Position numbers and translations under genes: made by a program. From contig JACBWW010000003.1 of assembly GCA_020086605.1 (NCBI GenBank), positions 59,984,504 to 60,048,503 of the forward strand: DNA of 64,000 nucleotides, in the 5' to 3' direction. This document shows, piece after piece, positions 24,101-37,360 of the stretch (positions are counted from its first letter, which is position 1; each line of letters opens with the position of its first letter). Below the pieces are notes generated by a model, which had not been told where the DNA came from, did no database searches, and saw only the letters and a list, made by a program, of their open reading frames with translations. Source of the DNA: Lanius collurio. Its lineage: Eukaryota > Chordata > Aves > Passeriformes > Laniidae.

Positions 24101-27100
24101 CTTCGAAATGACTGTGGCTCTTTACTAAAGTCTCAGACTTGTGATTACCTATTTCTAGGCACTCAGAAATGGGATGGGTGTCCTGGGCAGTCAAAGCTTG
24201 TGAGTCATGTGCTCACAAGCTCTGAAGTTATCTGTACTACAAGATAAAGACATTCCTTAAGAATTGCTTCAAACACAAGAAGTCCAAGGTACTTTGGCTT
24301 TTCCTTCTGCCTCGTTGGCAATTTGCCTCTTCATTCCTCAGTATGAGACATTCAGGATCTGCTTAGGAAATGCTGAGTTCAAAGGTCAAGTGCTGAGCCC
24401 AAGTTTTCTTGCCCCAAGGTATTTGGCCTAAATTTACATTTGATCCTGGGAGTGTGATGGTATCAAACATAAATCTGAACTTGAGCTCTGTCTTGGGACT
24501 TGAAGCTCTATGGGCATGATCTGAGCATCTTGTACTGAGACATTTCACATCTCTGTGATTGAGATGGTGCTCATGAGACCCCCCAAAAACAGACCTCCAA
24601 TGTAGCTCTGTGTACATGTATGTCCTCTTTAGAACAGTGCTTTGTCTAAATGAAATTTTATAGTTCTGACCTTGCAGGACTGATTCACTTGCCATTTCTG
24701 CCATAGTAATTTGACTGATTACAGCAAACCTTGCTTACCCAACAAAACTTTACTCAGAAATAAGTAAATCATACGCTCATTCTCTCACTGTAACTACTAA
24801 ATTTGTTGGTTGTGCAGTTAGTGAGTTCTTGGAAGCAAGAACAGGAGCACATGACAGTGTTAATATAAATTTGTAATGTATTTTATGGTGTTGGTAGGTT
24901 TTCATATTTGGGGTTTGGGGTTTATTTTGATGTTACTAGCTTTGCACATCCCAACACCTAAGGAAAAGTACATAATTATTAAGCTCTTATATGCATTAAC
25001 CTTATCTAAAGATAGCCAGATGTGCATTTTCAAAACTACCTTCCTAAGACCTTCGTGGGGTGACCTAATATCTTAGTCCAGCAGACACTGTGATGAGGGA
25101 AAAGCAGCTATTTTGCTGTATTTACTTATTATACCCAAGTCTGGTGCTATTTGAAAGAAATCTTTCAGCTAAGAAAATGACACAAAATTGATATGATAAA
25201 GCAAAGTCTGAGACAATCAGAAATGTTTGCACTTCCAGCATTTTCCTTCATCTTGACTTATTTCTTAAAAACATTTCAACCACATGAAAGGACCTCAAGC
25301 ACCAGGCTGTGACAAGATGCTCCTCACTGTATATTTGCTGGCTTGCAACTTCAGTAAGGAGCAGTGCATACCCAGGGAGAGCTGGAGGGAAGAATCCACT
25401 CAGCTATTTTCTTCAGAAAATCCAGGACAGCATGGCAGCACCTGTTTCCTTCAAAACTTCTCCAATTATCCCATTTCATTTCCCTGCATCCACCTAGCAG
25501 AGCCTTCATGATCCAGCCTGTTGTGTATAACACAGCAGAGAGACATCTGCTTTTGTACATTGTTCTATTTATATAGCTTGTTTTCCAAAATGCCTCACTC
25601 TGACTCTGCTCATGAATGACAAACGAAGCAAAGCCCAGCCAGGGTAAATGTGCCCCCTCTGCCTCAGCTCCAAAAGGATGGATTTAACTTGCTCTGTGAC
25701 AGTTCACAGGGATACAACTCATATTTGTTGACTAATGCCTGAATTTTCCCCACATCAGCATTGTGTGAGTGAGGTGAAATGAGGTGAAATGAAATAAGGT
25801 GACTGGAAGGGGCTGGAAAAACACAGGTGTGGCTGACTGCTCTGCCACATGAACCCAAGGAGAGGAGGTGGTAAGGATAGGACCCCACTTCAACAGCAGA
25901 GGACCTCAGATTAGCTGAAAATAACCACAGACCACTGCTAGAAACAAATTTCAAGTTCTTTCCCCTCTAAGAAATAGCAATCTGGGGACACAGAAATTGG
26001 GAATGGAAGATGAAGGTTAGTGAGTCATTCTCAAAAAGGTTTGTCATCAATTCACCTCTATGTTTTGTCCTGACAGTAAGTGCACAGTGCAGAGCCTTGC
26101 TTTCATTTCTGCTGCGCTTTTAAGATCAGGTATGTGATTAAAGTCATTACAGGGTATCACACTCTTTGTGTGGAAAAGGCTGAAGACCTCCCACAGGAAT
26201 GAGCCTTCACTCAGTTCCTCCCTGTGTCCCAGTGTAACAATTATTCCACTGTTGTGCTCTCTGCAGAAGACAAATATTTAATGAATTTGACTGACACTTC
26301 AGACTGTATCTCTTTTACCCACATTTGTGATTCAGACTCTCTTCCTTCCTTTCATGCTTTATTACCAAAGGGGGAAAACTGCTTCCTGGCAGGTTTGTAG
26401 GTTCTAATAAGGCCTTCAATTCCCTTGCACTAGATATAGCAGTAGCAACAGGAGTGATTGCGCTTTCTGATGTTTTCTTTATTTTTTCAATACTTCTGGC
26501 CCATCTGAGGCAGGGCTTCACAAACAATTCAGGATAGTTGGAAGCCTTAATAAACCAGAGTATGAAATGATCAAATCAAATGCAAAAAGCAGTTTTTAAT
26601 TGTATGTTTGTTTCTTACATTCCTACTTCCCCCAGCTGCCTTTCCACACACAGAATTTCCTTATGACCCCCAGATCCCTCAGAGGGAACTGCCTGTTGCT
26701 AAGTGTCTTCACCCGTGGGTCTGCTGCCACCAGATACTGTCTTATTCCATCTTCTAAACTGAAAAATAGTCAAATCTAGCCTCATTTTGTGAAGCTGCCT
26801 GGGAAGAGTCAGCGGGCAGCAGAGACACCATGCAGAGGGTGGGAGAGAGTGTCAGCCACGGCAGAGCGGATCACTGGTCTTGTGGGGACAGGGCTGCAGA
26901 GCATCTTCTTGTGGATGGGAGGCTGTGAGGCAGCAGTTCCTTCTCTCAGCTCTGTGAGGGGCCAGGGATGAGAGCTGGCATGCTGGTTCATTGGGTTTCA
27001 GCTGTGCAGCACATTGGATACCTCTTGCCACAACACATCTGCAGCTTCCTTTGGCAATGAGAGGCAGCGACTGGGGCCTGCCAGGGAGAAAGCATTTGAA

Positions 27101-28422
27101 GTGTGCACAGCCACCTCTCTGCATTGTATATTCTCTTAAGCAGGTACAAAACTTCTGTGCTTGCTGGCAGATTCAGATGTAGAAATGTGATGTATATCAG
27201 TTATCTGAGAAGAAATGCATTGGAACTGGAGGTGCAGTTGTGTTAGTAATTACTCTAACAGCTCTAAACTCCTTATCATGTGTCAGATAAGACTGGAGAC
27301 ATTTATTATCATTTTCCCCCGAGTAACCTGTTTCAATTGAATTATTCAATCCATTCTTTTTGATTTGTCATCTCCTTTCTGGCAGTTTCAAGGACCTGGA
27401 AGAATATTGCCACATGGATGATGGGAGGTTGATGTCTGAGAGCCTTGACTCTTCCCTTGACACTTTATCTGTCTCAGGGAAACAGCTTAGGCTTGGCTCT
27501 TACTGGTTACATGGATGAGGTGACCTACAGTATTTCATTTGGCACTACATGTAAAATCCCATCACGACTGAGAAATATTTGTCCCCCTTATTCATGACTA
27601 TGATGGTTCAGATCATTTCTTTTAAGAATGAAAGCTGAGGTGTAAAATCCAGATCTCCATATACAAAATGACTGCTCTCAGACATAATTTTGATGATTGA
27701 CATGTCTTTTTTGAGGAGAAAAATTTGTCTTCACAGCCTAGACCCAGTACATCTCAGATATTGAAACATTTTCACTGCCTTTTACAGATATTTTACCAGA
27801 AATTTACCTGAATGGCCTGGAGAGTTTGGGATTAGATGTTTATTAAAACCATGGTTCCCTGTCTCCAAACCAGTGAGTGAGGAAAATTTTTGTGATGGCT
27901 GCATTTAATCAAGGGCTTCAGATTTGCTACATTGGCCTCAAAGGTGCTTCCTGGGAGAGGCAGAATATTACATGAGCTGTAACTCTTTTAGTTTTCCAAC
28001 CCTGTTAGGGTTCACAGAAGACACCAGCCCAGCATTTTTACAGCTGATTCAAGAGACTGCAGAGCAAAAGCAGCAGTAATTTCATTGCCCAAACCATGTC
28101 TGTGTGCAAGCCACAAGCACGCTTTGCACAGAAGCAAATCCCGTGTTCAGCACATCCAGGCAAGGGGACTTTCTGTCCCACATTCCAGCACAGCCCCAGC
28201 CAGAGCAAGGGGATTTTCCCCTACAGTCTGTGTCTTGCTGGATGTACCTGGACCTGCTCCATCCATCTGTGTTTCAGCTCGCTGCAAGACACCCTTTGCC
28301 TCCATCCTCTCTGAGTTTCCCTATTCCCAGTGAGCTGAGACAGCGAACCTCAAATTCTGCCTTTTTTCTAGGCAGGAAACCGATAAAATATTGGTGCTTA
28401 TGATGGCACCAGATTCTCATCT
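21131..28422. other. No recognised gene
   Basis: This 7-kb stretch holds many frames of 60-113 codons without motifs or paired splice signals. The region 26,790-27,180 is locally GC-richer and carries overlapping frames on both strands, which a GC-rich patch produces by itself. A short direct repeat of 'gaggtgaaat' lies near 25,770-25,790. No interspersed repeat is recognised with confidence. Confidence 0.4.
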
Positions 28423-28850
28423 GTGCTACTGCATTCTCCTCACAGCACACTAGTTTTCTGGTCTTCCTCCTTTCAGGTTTTGGTACCTACAATATCATCT
28501 TTTCCCACTGCTCAGGCTGCACTTTTGGTACCTCGCTCCACTCTCTGTCCCACTTTTATGAGATCCCTGCTCCTTTATCTCTCCTCAACTGTTCTGCACT
28601 GCTCTTTCCTCTCCCTTGTCCTCCCTCTCATTTCTCTGCCTTTTTTCTCAGTGTCTTTTTCCTGGCACTCTTCTTGCTGGTCTTGCACTGGAATATCTTT
28701 TCAAACCATCTTTTCAAATATCTCTATTTTCCTCTCACAGGCCTCTTCCCATCTCCTCACACTTTCCTCCACTTCCTCCTTTTCAGCCTCACACTAAACA
28801 CTCTTCTCCTGAATTTCTCTTGGCTAAAAAATGGTGTTCCTCTTTGGGAA
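28423..28850. repeat. Pyrimidine-rich tract
   Basis: For about 430 bases the plus strand is strongly biased to C and T, with runs such as 'ctctcccttgtcctccctctc'-like text split by few purines. This strand asymmetry explains the overlapping plus-strand frames rich in Ser, Leu, Pro and Phe. I do not read those frames as genes. Confidence 0.75.
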
Positions 28851-29464
28851 ACAGCCTTCCTCTAAACAATAATAAATAATTAAAACAGCTTTATTACATT
28901 AAAAAGAAAAACAGCTATCATTTAGAGGATTATGTGTTACACCTTCACTCCCAGACATCTGTTTACTCCTTCTCTTTGTTATGGAAAATTGGAAGCAATT
29001 CAGTTCATGTGGCACTTTGGGTAAACATGGTTTTTGCAGGGTAGAAAAACGTGATGGTAATTTTGTCATAGAAAGAAGACTACAAAAATCATTTAAACTG
29101 TGTTTGCCATGACAATTTCCCTTCAGATCAAATATACATATGGAAAAAGATCCATGGGCACATAAATGTGCAGATATAATTAAGAAAAAAAAAAAAAGGA
29201 ATACTCAAATGCCTTCTTTTGTTTAAGTGTTTACAATTACTCATTTTGACTGCAGTATGGCCTAAGTTATTTTTATGGGGTTTATCATCCCTTCCCTTAA
29301 CTCCTCCTTTGTCATCCTCACAGATTTTGTATTTTTCTGTCATATATTATGTTTAGAGTGTGACTCTAAAGGAGCATGGAGCATTTCTCAGTCTCCAGAA
29401 ACTAACAGATTGTATCTGGATGCTGAAGAATACATGACAAAAAACTTCTATTTGTAATGTTGCA

Positions 29465-29488
29465 TACATATATATACACACACACACA
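29465..29488. repeat. (TA)n(CA)n microsatellite
   Basis: A compound dinucleotide run: TA units followed by CA units. Confidence 0.95.
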
Positions 29489-30515
29489 AATGACAAATAA
29501 TAAAGGAGCCATTTCTGTTTGCAAATGACTCTGCCTGACCATCCAGAACACTAGCAAGAGTCCAAATGTTCCACATTACACTGACTATGAAGCCCCCTGG
29601 TGCAATCCTGCACTTGAATGTGTGCTTAATCTTGTGAGCATTACAGTGACAGTCAGGGTAAATAAAGCACACTCAAAGTTAAACATGTGCTTAATTGCTT
29701 TCCTGAAATATGACCTCCAATTTAAAACCAACAGAATAGAGGTGGAAAGCACAGTAACTCCTATCCATGCTCTTCAACCAAGTCAATTTAAAAAGTGTGC
29801 CTAAGGAGGGAAAAAACAATTCATCAGAGATCTGTGGTTTTTTTTGCTGCAGCTACTTGGTGATAAAAGTGTAAAGAATTGCCAAACGTGTGACTGGGCT
29901 TTTGCAGGAAGTGATTATCCAAAGCAGGTGAGCCTCCTCAAATGGATTAGGCACAGGCAGCATCTGTATTCATATATCTGTGGTGGTTATGATGGAAATA
30001 GTATGTCCAAGAAGGCACAGCTAATGTGTTTCTGAGTTAGCAGCTGAAGCTTTTCTTTAGCCTCCGGTGATTTTTTCAATAACAAGCTGTTGGGCTCAGA
30101 CAAAATAAGGGATGTGAAAATAAAGTGTCTCAAGAAAGGTCAGATGATCACCAACCAGCAGATATAATGCAATTCAAAGTCGTTTGTCTGGAGGTGAATT
30201 CACTGACCTATGGTTCCATTTGCTTGACTCCCAAGAGGTGACCTCTCCTTCCCTCCTCATCCTAAAGTTGTGCAGTCAGCTTAATTTGTCAAAGTTCTGC
30301 CTCATTTGATTCTCCAGGTATAAGCTCTGCATTTAGAAAACAGCTTCTTCTTCCTCAAAGTCTGGAGCCTCAGGGTCAAAATAAATGGCAGCTTTCAATG
30401 TTTTTTAAACATTTTCTTAAGAGTAGGCAAAAGGGACCTGAGCAAAGACTGTAAGGAGCCTAGAAATGCAGTCAGTTTATAAAGCCCTGAAAGAAACCAT
30501 AAATAAACATATTTA

Positions 30516-30547
30516 TTTGTGCACAATTCAATTTGTGCACAATTCAA
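30516..30547. repeat. 16-bp perfect tandem duplication
   Basis: The unit 'tttgtgcacaattcaa' occurs twice in direct succession without mismatch. It probably arose by slippage. Confidence 0.95.
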
Positions 30548-33356
30548 TGTCCCCATGGTACAAACTGTGTGAAGGTGTTCCAAACAACAAGACTGTGTTG
30601 CCCCATCTGCATTATCTTTTGGAGAGGTTACAGACCAGCACAGAGCCAGGAGCTGCAGTTCCTGTTGGGGTCTGCAATTGCTGCTCATGGTAACACCTGG
30701 AAAAGAATTTTGTCATTCTCTTATGGAGGAAAAGATACCACAACCTTGAGGAAAAGGGACTAAAATGTGGTTCTGCTGCAATTTCTATTGGGTGGGCTGG
30801 TGGTTTGAAAACAGATTTCTCATACTGAGCAATTGGGCTGTGCTATTCCCTTTATCCCCATAACCCAGTGCCCCTGAGAGACCTGCAAGAGTCCTAATTC
30901 AAGTAGAATAACCAAGATGTCCTCCTTGGACCTTCCCTGTCAGTGACAAATTAGATTAATGGAGGTACAACAGAGGCAGAGGAAGGGGAGAAGGACAGAC
31001 ACTACATAGAAGAAAAGTAAGAATGAGAAAAAGCACAAGAAAGTAAAGAATTGTATGATCTCTGCAGCTAAAAATCTGTCGAAAAATGATATAGGAAGGG
31101 GAGTGTGTATCAGATATTTAACGGATAGACAAAACAATTATGACATATTTTGTCAAACCCCTGACACACTGAAACATAAATATTAAACTGAGGAGTAATG
31201 TAAACACACAAAATAAAACATCTGAATAATGTTGATTGCATCCTGTAGAGCAATGTCTTTAGGAATATGATTTAAGCATTTTAGACTAAGCTGGCTTTCA
31301 TCTTTGAAGACATATTTTTCCTTGTGCTTCTTTGTCATTGCATATCGCTATGAAGGTAAAACTTTCTCTTAATGTCATAAAAAAATTTTAAATATTACCT
31401 TTGCATGAGGAGGCAAAGCAGAAGGCAAGAGGAAGAGATGTGTGAGTTTTGTTTCATTTGAACCAAAAATAAATTTTTTTGAGGTGTGGGTTTTCTCTGA
31501 TAGTTGTTTTATGAACATTTACAAACAAAAAGATGAATCATGGGCTCCAGGCTATTGTGGACAATTGTTCAGGCTAAGGGGAATAACACTACAGTGTCAT
31601 AAGTTGAGGAGATATCCTGTTACCAACCCAACAGCATTATCAGAACAAAGTGAAAGACCATTTACTTAAATTTGCTGATATAAGAAGGTGTCAAGAGGAA
31701 TTCTTTTGATCTTGAACCGACCAACATTTGGTCTGAGGGCAAAGAGAATATTTAACTGACTGTGCTGTCATAGCTGCATATGTTCAACTATAAGGAGAAA
31801 AAGAAATGTTTTGATTGTAAAAATAATCAATAGGAGAGTTAAGTTCAAGGCATGATCTGTGAGGGGTGTGATTGCTGTCTGAAGTCTGTTAGGATATGCC
31901 TACGCTGTGTGCTTTTTATTTGCTGCAGCAAAACATTGGGCTGAAACAGCAGCTGCCAAACTGCCTGTGCTCCTCCCCAGGGTACCTGAGGGCCTCATTC
32001 AGCACAAAACTCTGAGTGATGGCAACCACCTCACCTCTGCCAGGTCCTGCTGCCCACAGCCCCTGTGCCTGTGTGCAGCTTGGGCTTTAACAGGTACCAG
32101 GCTTCAGATGTCTTTTCTGCTGTAGAAAACACCACAATGCAGAGACTAACCCAGGCCCTGCTGGGCTATTAATTACTGTATAGACTCATAATTGTTATTG
32201 TCAATATTAACCCCAGCAGAAGTATCACAGCTAACAGATGTGACTAGAGATATATCAAATCTGGGACTACTGGGGAAAAAGTGGCAAGTTGGTTTCTGGG
32301 AGATTTGGGATGAGGTGCAAGGGGGTCCCTGTCAGTCACTGTAATTTTTTGGGTATGTGGGAATGATCCTCTTCTACAGGCTGAAGGGACTCAGAATTCT
32401 TCCTGTTATTAGTGATGGAAGCCTGGGAGCTTTCCACCTGACACCCCATGAGGACCTCCTGCAAGAAAAATAACTGAATTTTCATTTTACATTTTTGTGA
32501 GCAAATATGTACAACACTCATAAAATTACCCAAAGTGTGGGTGCTTTCCAATTTCCTGCTTGTGTTGAGTGGAAATTACACTTCAGAGAGTGTGGTGCTC
32601 TGTCAAACATGAGAATTAAATGTCATTTGATTAGAACATGGTGTGCTAGAAATTGAGGTCTTCATGATGAAACTCCCGTAGAATAGCAAGGTGAGATCAT
32701 CATCCAGTGCCCTTGATCCCTTACAGAGAAGGAAACCTGTTTCCACTGCCCCAGACAGAGCACAACAGTCCTCCCACTTGCAGTGGATCCCTTTTACTCC
32801 CTTTGAACATATATTTAATAATTCCTGGTCATGATGTCTCTAAATATGCATTGATGTCCCATTAAAATATGTGCTTATTAGGTACAAGACATTGAGAAAA
32901 CATTGCTTTTTCCTTCTCCATTAAAGTGTACTTCACTTGTGATTCTACATCAGAAAACATGTTTGTGCTGACTGGTGCCATTCCCATCCTCCAGACAGTT
33001 TCACTCTCTTTTTCTCTGATTGTTCTTGAAAGTTTTCAGGCCCTCTGTGGATGTCTTTGAGGAAGATGTTTTTCTTCCTAGCTGATTGATAAATGTTTTT
33101 CAGGGTCTTCTGACAGCCAAATCCCCTTGTATTTTTGAGATCTGATTAACAGAGCAATAAATTCCAACTAAAATCAAATCAGCAACACACAGTGTGAGAT
33201 CTGCTTTCTCTTTATATCTGCATAAGTTAAGCTTGATTTGTTGGTCTGTTTTACTCCAGGGTTTGTTCATTTGTTCCCTTTTTTGTGTTTTTTTTGCCTG
33301 TGCTAGTGACTTCAAAATGATAGCTCAACTCCCTTGTCTCCCCACCCCATTTTTTC

Positions 33357-33542
33357 TTATCTTATTGTCCTTTTGGAAATATAACCACATGCACTTTCTT
33401 TATCTCTGTGTGGGGCCAAATCTCTTATCACACAATTTACATTCTTCAGGAGACAGCACTGGCAATACTGTAATAGTTTATCACCAGACTGATAGTTAAT
33501 AGCTCTGGCTTTCTTGTCATAATAAGCCTTTTTTGTCTCCAT
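33357..33542 (-). pseudogene. Possible fossil of a retroelement integrase C-terminus
   Basis: On the minus strand the frame contains KKAYYDKKARAINYQSGDKL near its start. The pattern Y-Y-D-K-x-A-R followed by G-D-K-L about 10 residues later resembles the region after the integrase core of Ty3/gypsy-type elements and of genes domesticated from them. The resemblance spans only about 25 residues, after which the frame shows nothing familiar. No integrase core (zinc finger or DDE) is visible beside it. It may be an old fragment or a chance match. Gypsy-type elements are rare in birds, so I keep the confidence low. Confidence 0.25.
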
Positions 33543-36418
33543 TGTGCCTTTTCTTTGCTTTTCTCCTGTCTGTTTGCTTGCCTTATTAAATGCAGAGCAC
33601 TCAATTTCTGTAATGTGTTATATTTTCTTCTGAAGAAATCTTTGCCTCCTACTGCTTTTTCTCCACTCTGTGCTCAATCCTCTTCAATTGTTCTCCCAAT
33701 TACTATCTCAAACACAGAAAGACCTGAAATGTCTTGGGGTGCTTCCAAAACTGAAAATACCGTGGCAAAGAAAAGCAGCCAGTGCACTTAATTAATCTTT
33801 AATAAACATACACATCTCTCTGTACAAGTGTATTTTTCAGGCTAAATGCCACGGCAAATCCTGCCCTTTTGTTCTCACTGATGGAAGAGGCATTAGTCCA
33901 GCCTTTAAGTGGCCTGTGAATGCTGACCCTATCCTAAAAAAATCACATTTATTAAACCAAATGAAGAAAGGAAAGAAGAGGAAACAGGAAGAGAAAAAAA
34001 ATCTACCACACTGGAAGTAGCTGAGAATTCTGTGCTCTTTAGGACATTATTGGACTCCAGCTGAGAAACCAGATGGAGCTGGACTGAGCCTACTCAGCAC
34101 AGAAAGAAGCAAGATTATGATTGCTGTGTTTTCCCCTTTTACTGAGGTCTGTCTTCTCTCTGATTGTTTACCTTGTAACCACCTTGGGCCAATTGACTTA
34201 ACATACTTTATAATGTCTTATTTCCTAGATGGAAAACCATGTCTAAATCACATGTCTAATATTCCTTTTCCAAATTAGTTTTCATTGTAATTTACAACTC
34301 AAGCCACATAAATCAACTGAACATAGCAGAAGACATCCATAACTGGGAATTTTACTCCTCTGGGTTCTCTTAATCATCAATGCACAACTTCACTGACCAT
34401 AGCCAAAAATCTCATTTTATGTCATGCACCTTTACATGTCCTGAAGTAAATGATTCACAATTTTTGCTTCATGTTAGAATAATGATGGTGGGGTCAGGGA
34501 TGATTGGGATTTTTATTTTGTTTTGTTTTCCAGAAAAGGTGTCTTTTTGCATGTTTTGATTGTAAATGATGCCAAGTACAACAAGCCAGTCCGGGCAAGC
34601 CACTTAGGTACAGCTTCTCAAAATCCATAGTGAAATTTAGCATTCTATAAGCACAGGGCAGTGAACTATGTGCATGATATCAATTTGAAATAAAACCATC
34701 ACAGGGATGGAAAATATAAGTAGCAATGAGAAAGCACACAAGGATGAGAGTGTACACTGCAAAGCAGGAGAAATACTTTTGTTATTATAACTTTTACAGG
34801 ACTTAAAATGTTTTTAAATAGAGCCCTCCTGCCCAAGCTGCAGAAATGCTTTTGTTGTGCTCCAAATGTGATGTTATTACATTTCAATGTGGTACCTTCA
34901 TGGCTCCATAGGATAAATGGTGTCCAAGGTTTCCTTCAGAATGGCCAAATAGTCTAAGCAACTTGCTCTTCAAGACTGTGAGTAATCACACCCAGAAACA
35001 AATAAAGAATCAGAGTAGGAATTCAAACATTTGCTCAGGAGAAAGTCTCTTGGGGATCATTTAAGCTCTATTGTCCAAGAACATTCCAGGGCAAGTAAAA
35101 ATGAGATTAAAATATTTACATAAGGCACATGTAGCTTTATCAAAAGCATGCAGTAGAAGTTCTAGTCAAACATTTTATATACTCATTGGGGAAACCAAAT
35201 TTTTGTAAGCTTCCTATACAGACAAACTGCATTTTTATTTCATGGTGAAATGATAGGAGTGGTAGAGGGTGGTTTTTCAATGGACAGGGAGAATGACAGC
35301 ATGACATTTGGTACAGAAACAGTCAGCAAAAATTATGTTTCCATATGATTTGGGATCGCTTTGGAGCTACTAAATTAATATATATTGCTCTTCCTATGGT
35401 GCCCAAGTCTCATGCATCACACACTTGGTCCTTACCATGAGACTTTTAGAGAATCTAGTAACTTCAGTCCTGTTTTTAAAAATATTCTAAAGCCTGAAGG
35501 TTGTAAGTAAGATATATAAGTACATGCACAGAATTCTATATTAAAATGGTTGACAGGAGAAAATAAGATATGCCCAGAAAAGAGTGAGAGACTGAAGCTG
35601 GGCCTAATATGGAGGAGTACAAGAATAATTCATCCTTGCAGAGAGGTATTACCTGTGTAGTACTGTAAGAGACAGAGAGACTGCCAGGTTCAGCTACAAA
35701 TGGTTACATAAAACTCCAACTGGGAATAGAGTTTAAATGAAATTCTGAAGGCAAATGGATCATCTCAACATTTTTGCTCAGAGCTTGCTTTCCTTTAGAT
35801 TTCAGCTGGGTTTAGAACAGATTTTAAAGAATGAAGGAAATTCCAGTTCCTTGGGTCAATGTGTTGGGCTCAAGTGTGCATCCAGGGGTCTTGCTATGAT
35901 ACAGATACTGTTCTTCACACCCATTATCTGCTAACTGTAGCAGGGTGACACCCTGCAAAAGGGAGATCTTGGTGTATTCTGAGAAAAGGCATGGTTTAAG
36001 GCTTATGGCATGAGCAGCTGCAGTGGACTTGTGCCCTTGTGTTAGTTCATGGAACGGCGTGGTGCCCACAGGAAACCTGCTGGCATTGTGCCACTGTCAT
36101 TCAACAGAGAGAGAAAGGATTATATTTTGGGGTTTTGTTTATCTGGTTTTTTTTCACTCCACATTGTTATTTTCAAGACCTTTTAGATGCAGAAGCTCCC
36201 TTATTTCCAATTATTTCTTTGATTTGCGGGGGTCCAGGGGCACATCACGTGCACCAATTCTGTCACTGCCCCTCATCACTGGTCCCTCTGGCAGAGCAAG
36301 GTCATTGCCTCGCATGTCAGTTGGAATTCTGCTCACTAAGGCACACATGGGTAGAGCCCTTCCTGGAAGAATTTATCAGCCTTGCATCTGAGTGGGTCAA
36401 AAAGAGCATCTACAGCTC
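33543..36418. other. No recognised gene
   Basis: Ordinary AT-leaning DNA without recognised repeats. A minus frame at 35,824-36,069 and the plus frame at 36,023-36,391 overlap in a slightly GC-richer patch and show no family motif. Confidence 0.4.
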
Positions 36419-36473
36419 ATGGACACCCAGAGATCCGAACTCTGCTTGCTGCTGGGATCTGCCTTGCTTCTAG
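36419..36473 (+). CDS. Possible signal-peptide exon of an Ig-superfamily gene
   Basis: An ATG at 36,419 opens a peptide MDTQRSELCLLLGSALLLG with a hydrophobic core. It is cut by a good 5' splice site (CTAG|GTAAGC) at 36,474 in phase 1. Leader exons of immunoglobulin and T-cell receptor V genes and many related receptors end this way. The next exon would fall in or next to the assembly gap, and the first bases after the gap encode a YYCA-type V-domain end on the same strand. The intron would be roughly 600 bases or more, longer than usual for V genes. I see no promoter. The match could be chance, because a minus-strand frame (36,397-36,654) covers the same bases. Confidence 0.22.
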
Positions 36474-36947
36474 GTAAGCACTGCCAGCTACCTCTGCTTC
36501 CTTTGGTGCTTTCTGGTTGGTTTGTGAACTTCTCAGAGCAATGCCTAATAGACAAGGTCTGGTTTTCCAGGGGCCCAGTAAGTCTCTGTAAGAAATCACA
36601 AAGAGCTTCAGCATTTTCTATACAAAGCTTATGCAACTCCTTCTCCTCCTCCAAGGGTTTTAAATCATTCAGGCTAATCTAATTATTTCACCAAGTAGTG
36701 GGCTTGTCTCTCTTTATGCAAAATACCCCAAATATTGTAAAGACTCCAAGTTATTTGGCCATCTTCCAGTTAATTAACTTAACACTGAAGGAAGTACTGA
36801 AAAACAAAATTAAAAGGCATCCAATTTCTAGCCATCCCAATTCCTCACAAAAAGTAATGCCATTATATCTGTCTTCACTCAGAATATGTAAGCTACTTTC
36901 ATATGACCCTAAACCTACCTTTTTTATTTCTTAATCACTACTTGATT

Positions 36948-36963
36948 AAAAAAAAAAAAAAAA
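36948..36963. repeat. A16 run at the gap edge
   Basis: Sixteen consecutive A residues lead directly into the run of N. A homopolymer at a contig edge is a common cause of failed assembly. Confidence 0.95.
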
Positions 36964-37360
36964 NNNNNNNNNNNNNNNNNNNNNNNNNNNNNNNNNNNNN
37001 NNNNNNNNNNNNNNNNNNNNNNNNNNNNNNNNNNNNNNNNNNNNNNNNNNNNNNNNNNNNNNNNNNNNNNNNNNNNNNNNNNNNNNNNNNNNNNNNNNNN
37101 NNNNNNNNNNNNNNNNNNNNNNNNNNNNNNNNNNNNNNNNNNNNNNNNNNNNNNNNNNNNNNNNNNNNNNNNNNNNNNNNNNNNNNNNNNNNNNNNNNNN
37201 NNNNNNNNNNNNNNNNNNNNNNNNNNNNNNNNNNNNNNNNNNNNNNNNNNNNNNNNNNNNNNNNNNNNNNNNNNNNNNNNNNNNNNNNNNNNNNNNNNNN
37301 NNNNNNNNNNNNNNNNNNNNNNNNNNNNNNNNNNNNNNNNNNNNNNNNNNNNNNNNNNNN
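36964..37360. other. Assembly gap, 397 N
   Basis: There are 397 undetermined bases, and the real size may differ. Translations across it are meaningless. The length is about that of one V-domain exon plus flank, which matters for the Ig-like signals on both sides. Confidence 1.

Larger units (their letters stand above)
28851..33356. other. No recognised gene
   Basis: The interval contains a 13-base A run near 29,186, a (TA)n(CA)n microsatellite at 29,465-29,488 and a 16-bp tandem duplication at 30,516. Frames here show no motif or splice support. Confidence 0.45.

Noticed and set aside
28423..28879. Overlapping Ser/Leu/Phe-rich plus-strand frames
   Set aside because: The strand is pyrimidine-rich, which removes stop codons. 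All three frames are open in parts and none has a motif.
36397..36654. Minus-strand frame with a helical-looking start (EEEKELHKLCIENAEALC)
   Set aside because: It overlaps the possible leader exon on the other strand, the acceptor is poor, and the second half has no coding character. Not decidable, so not called.
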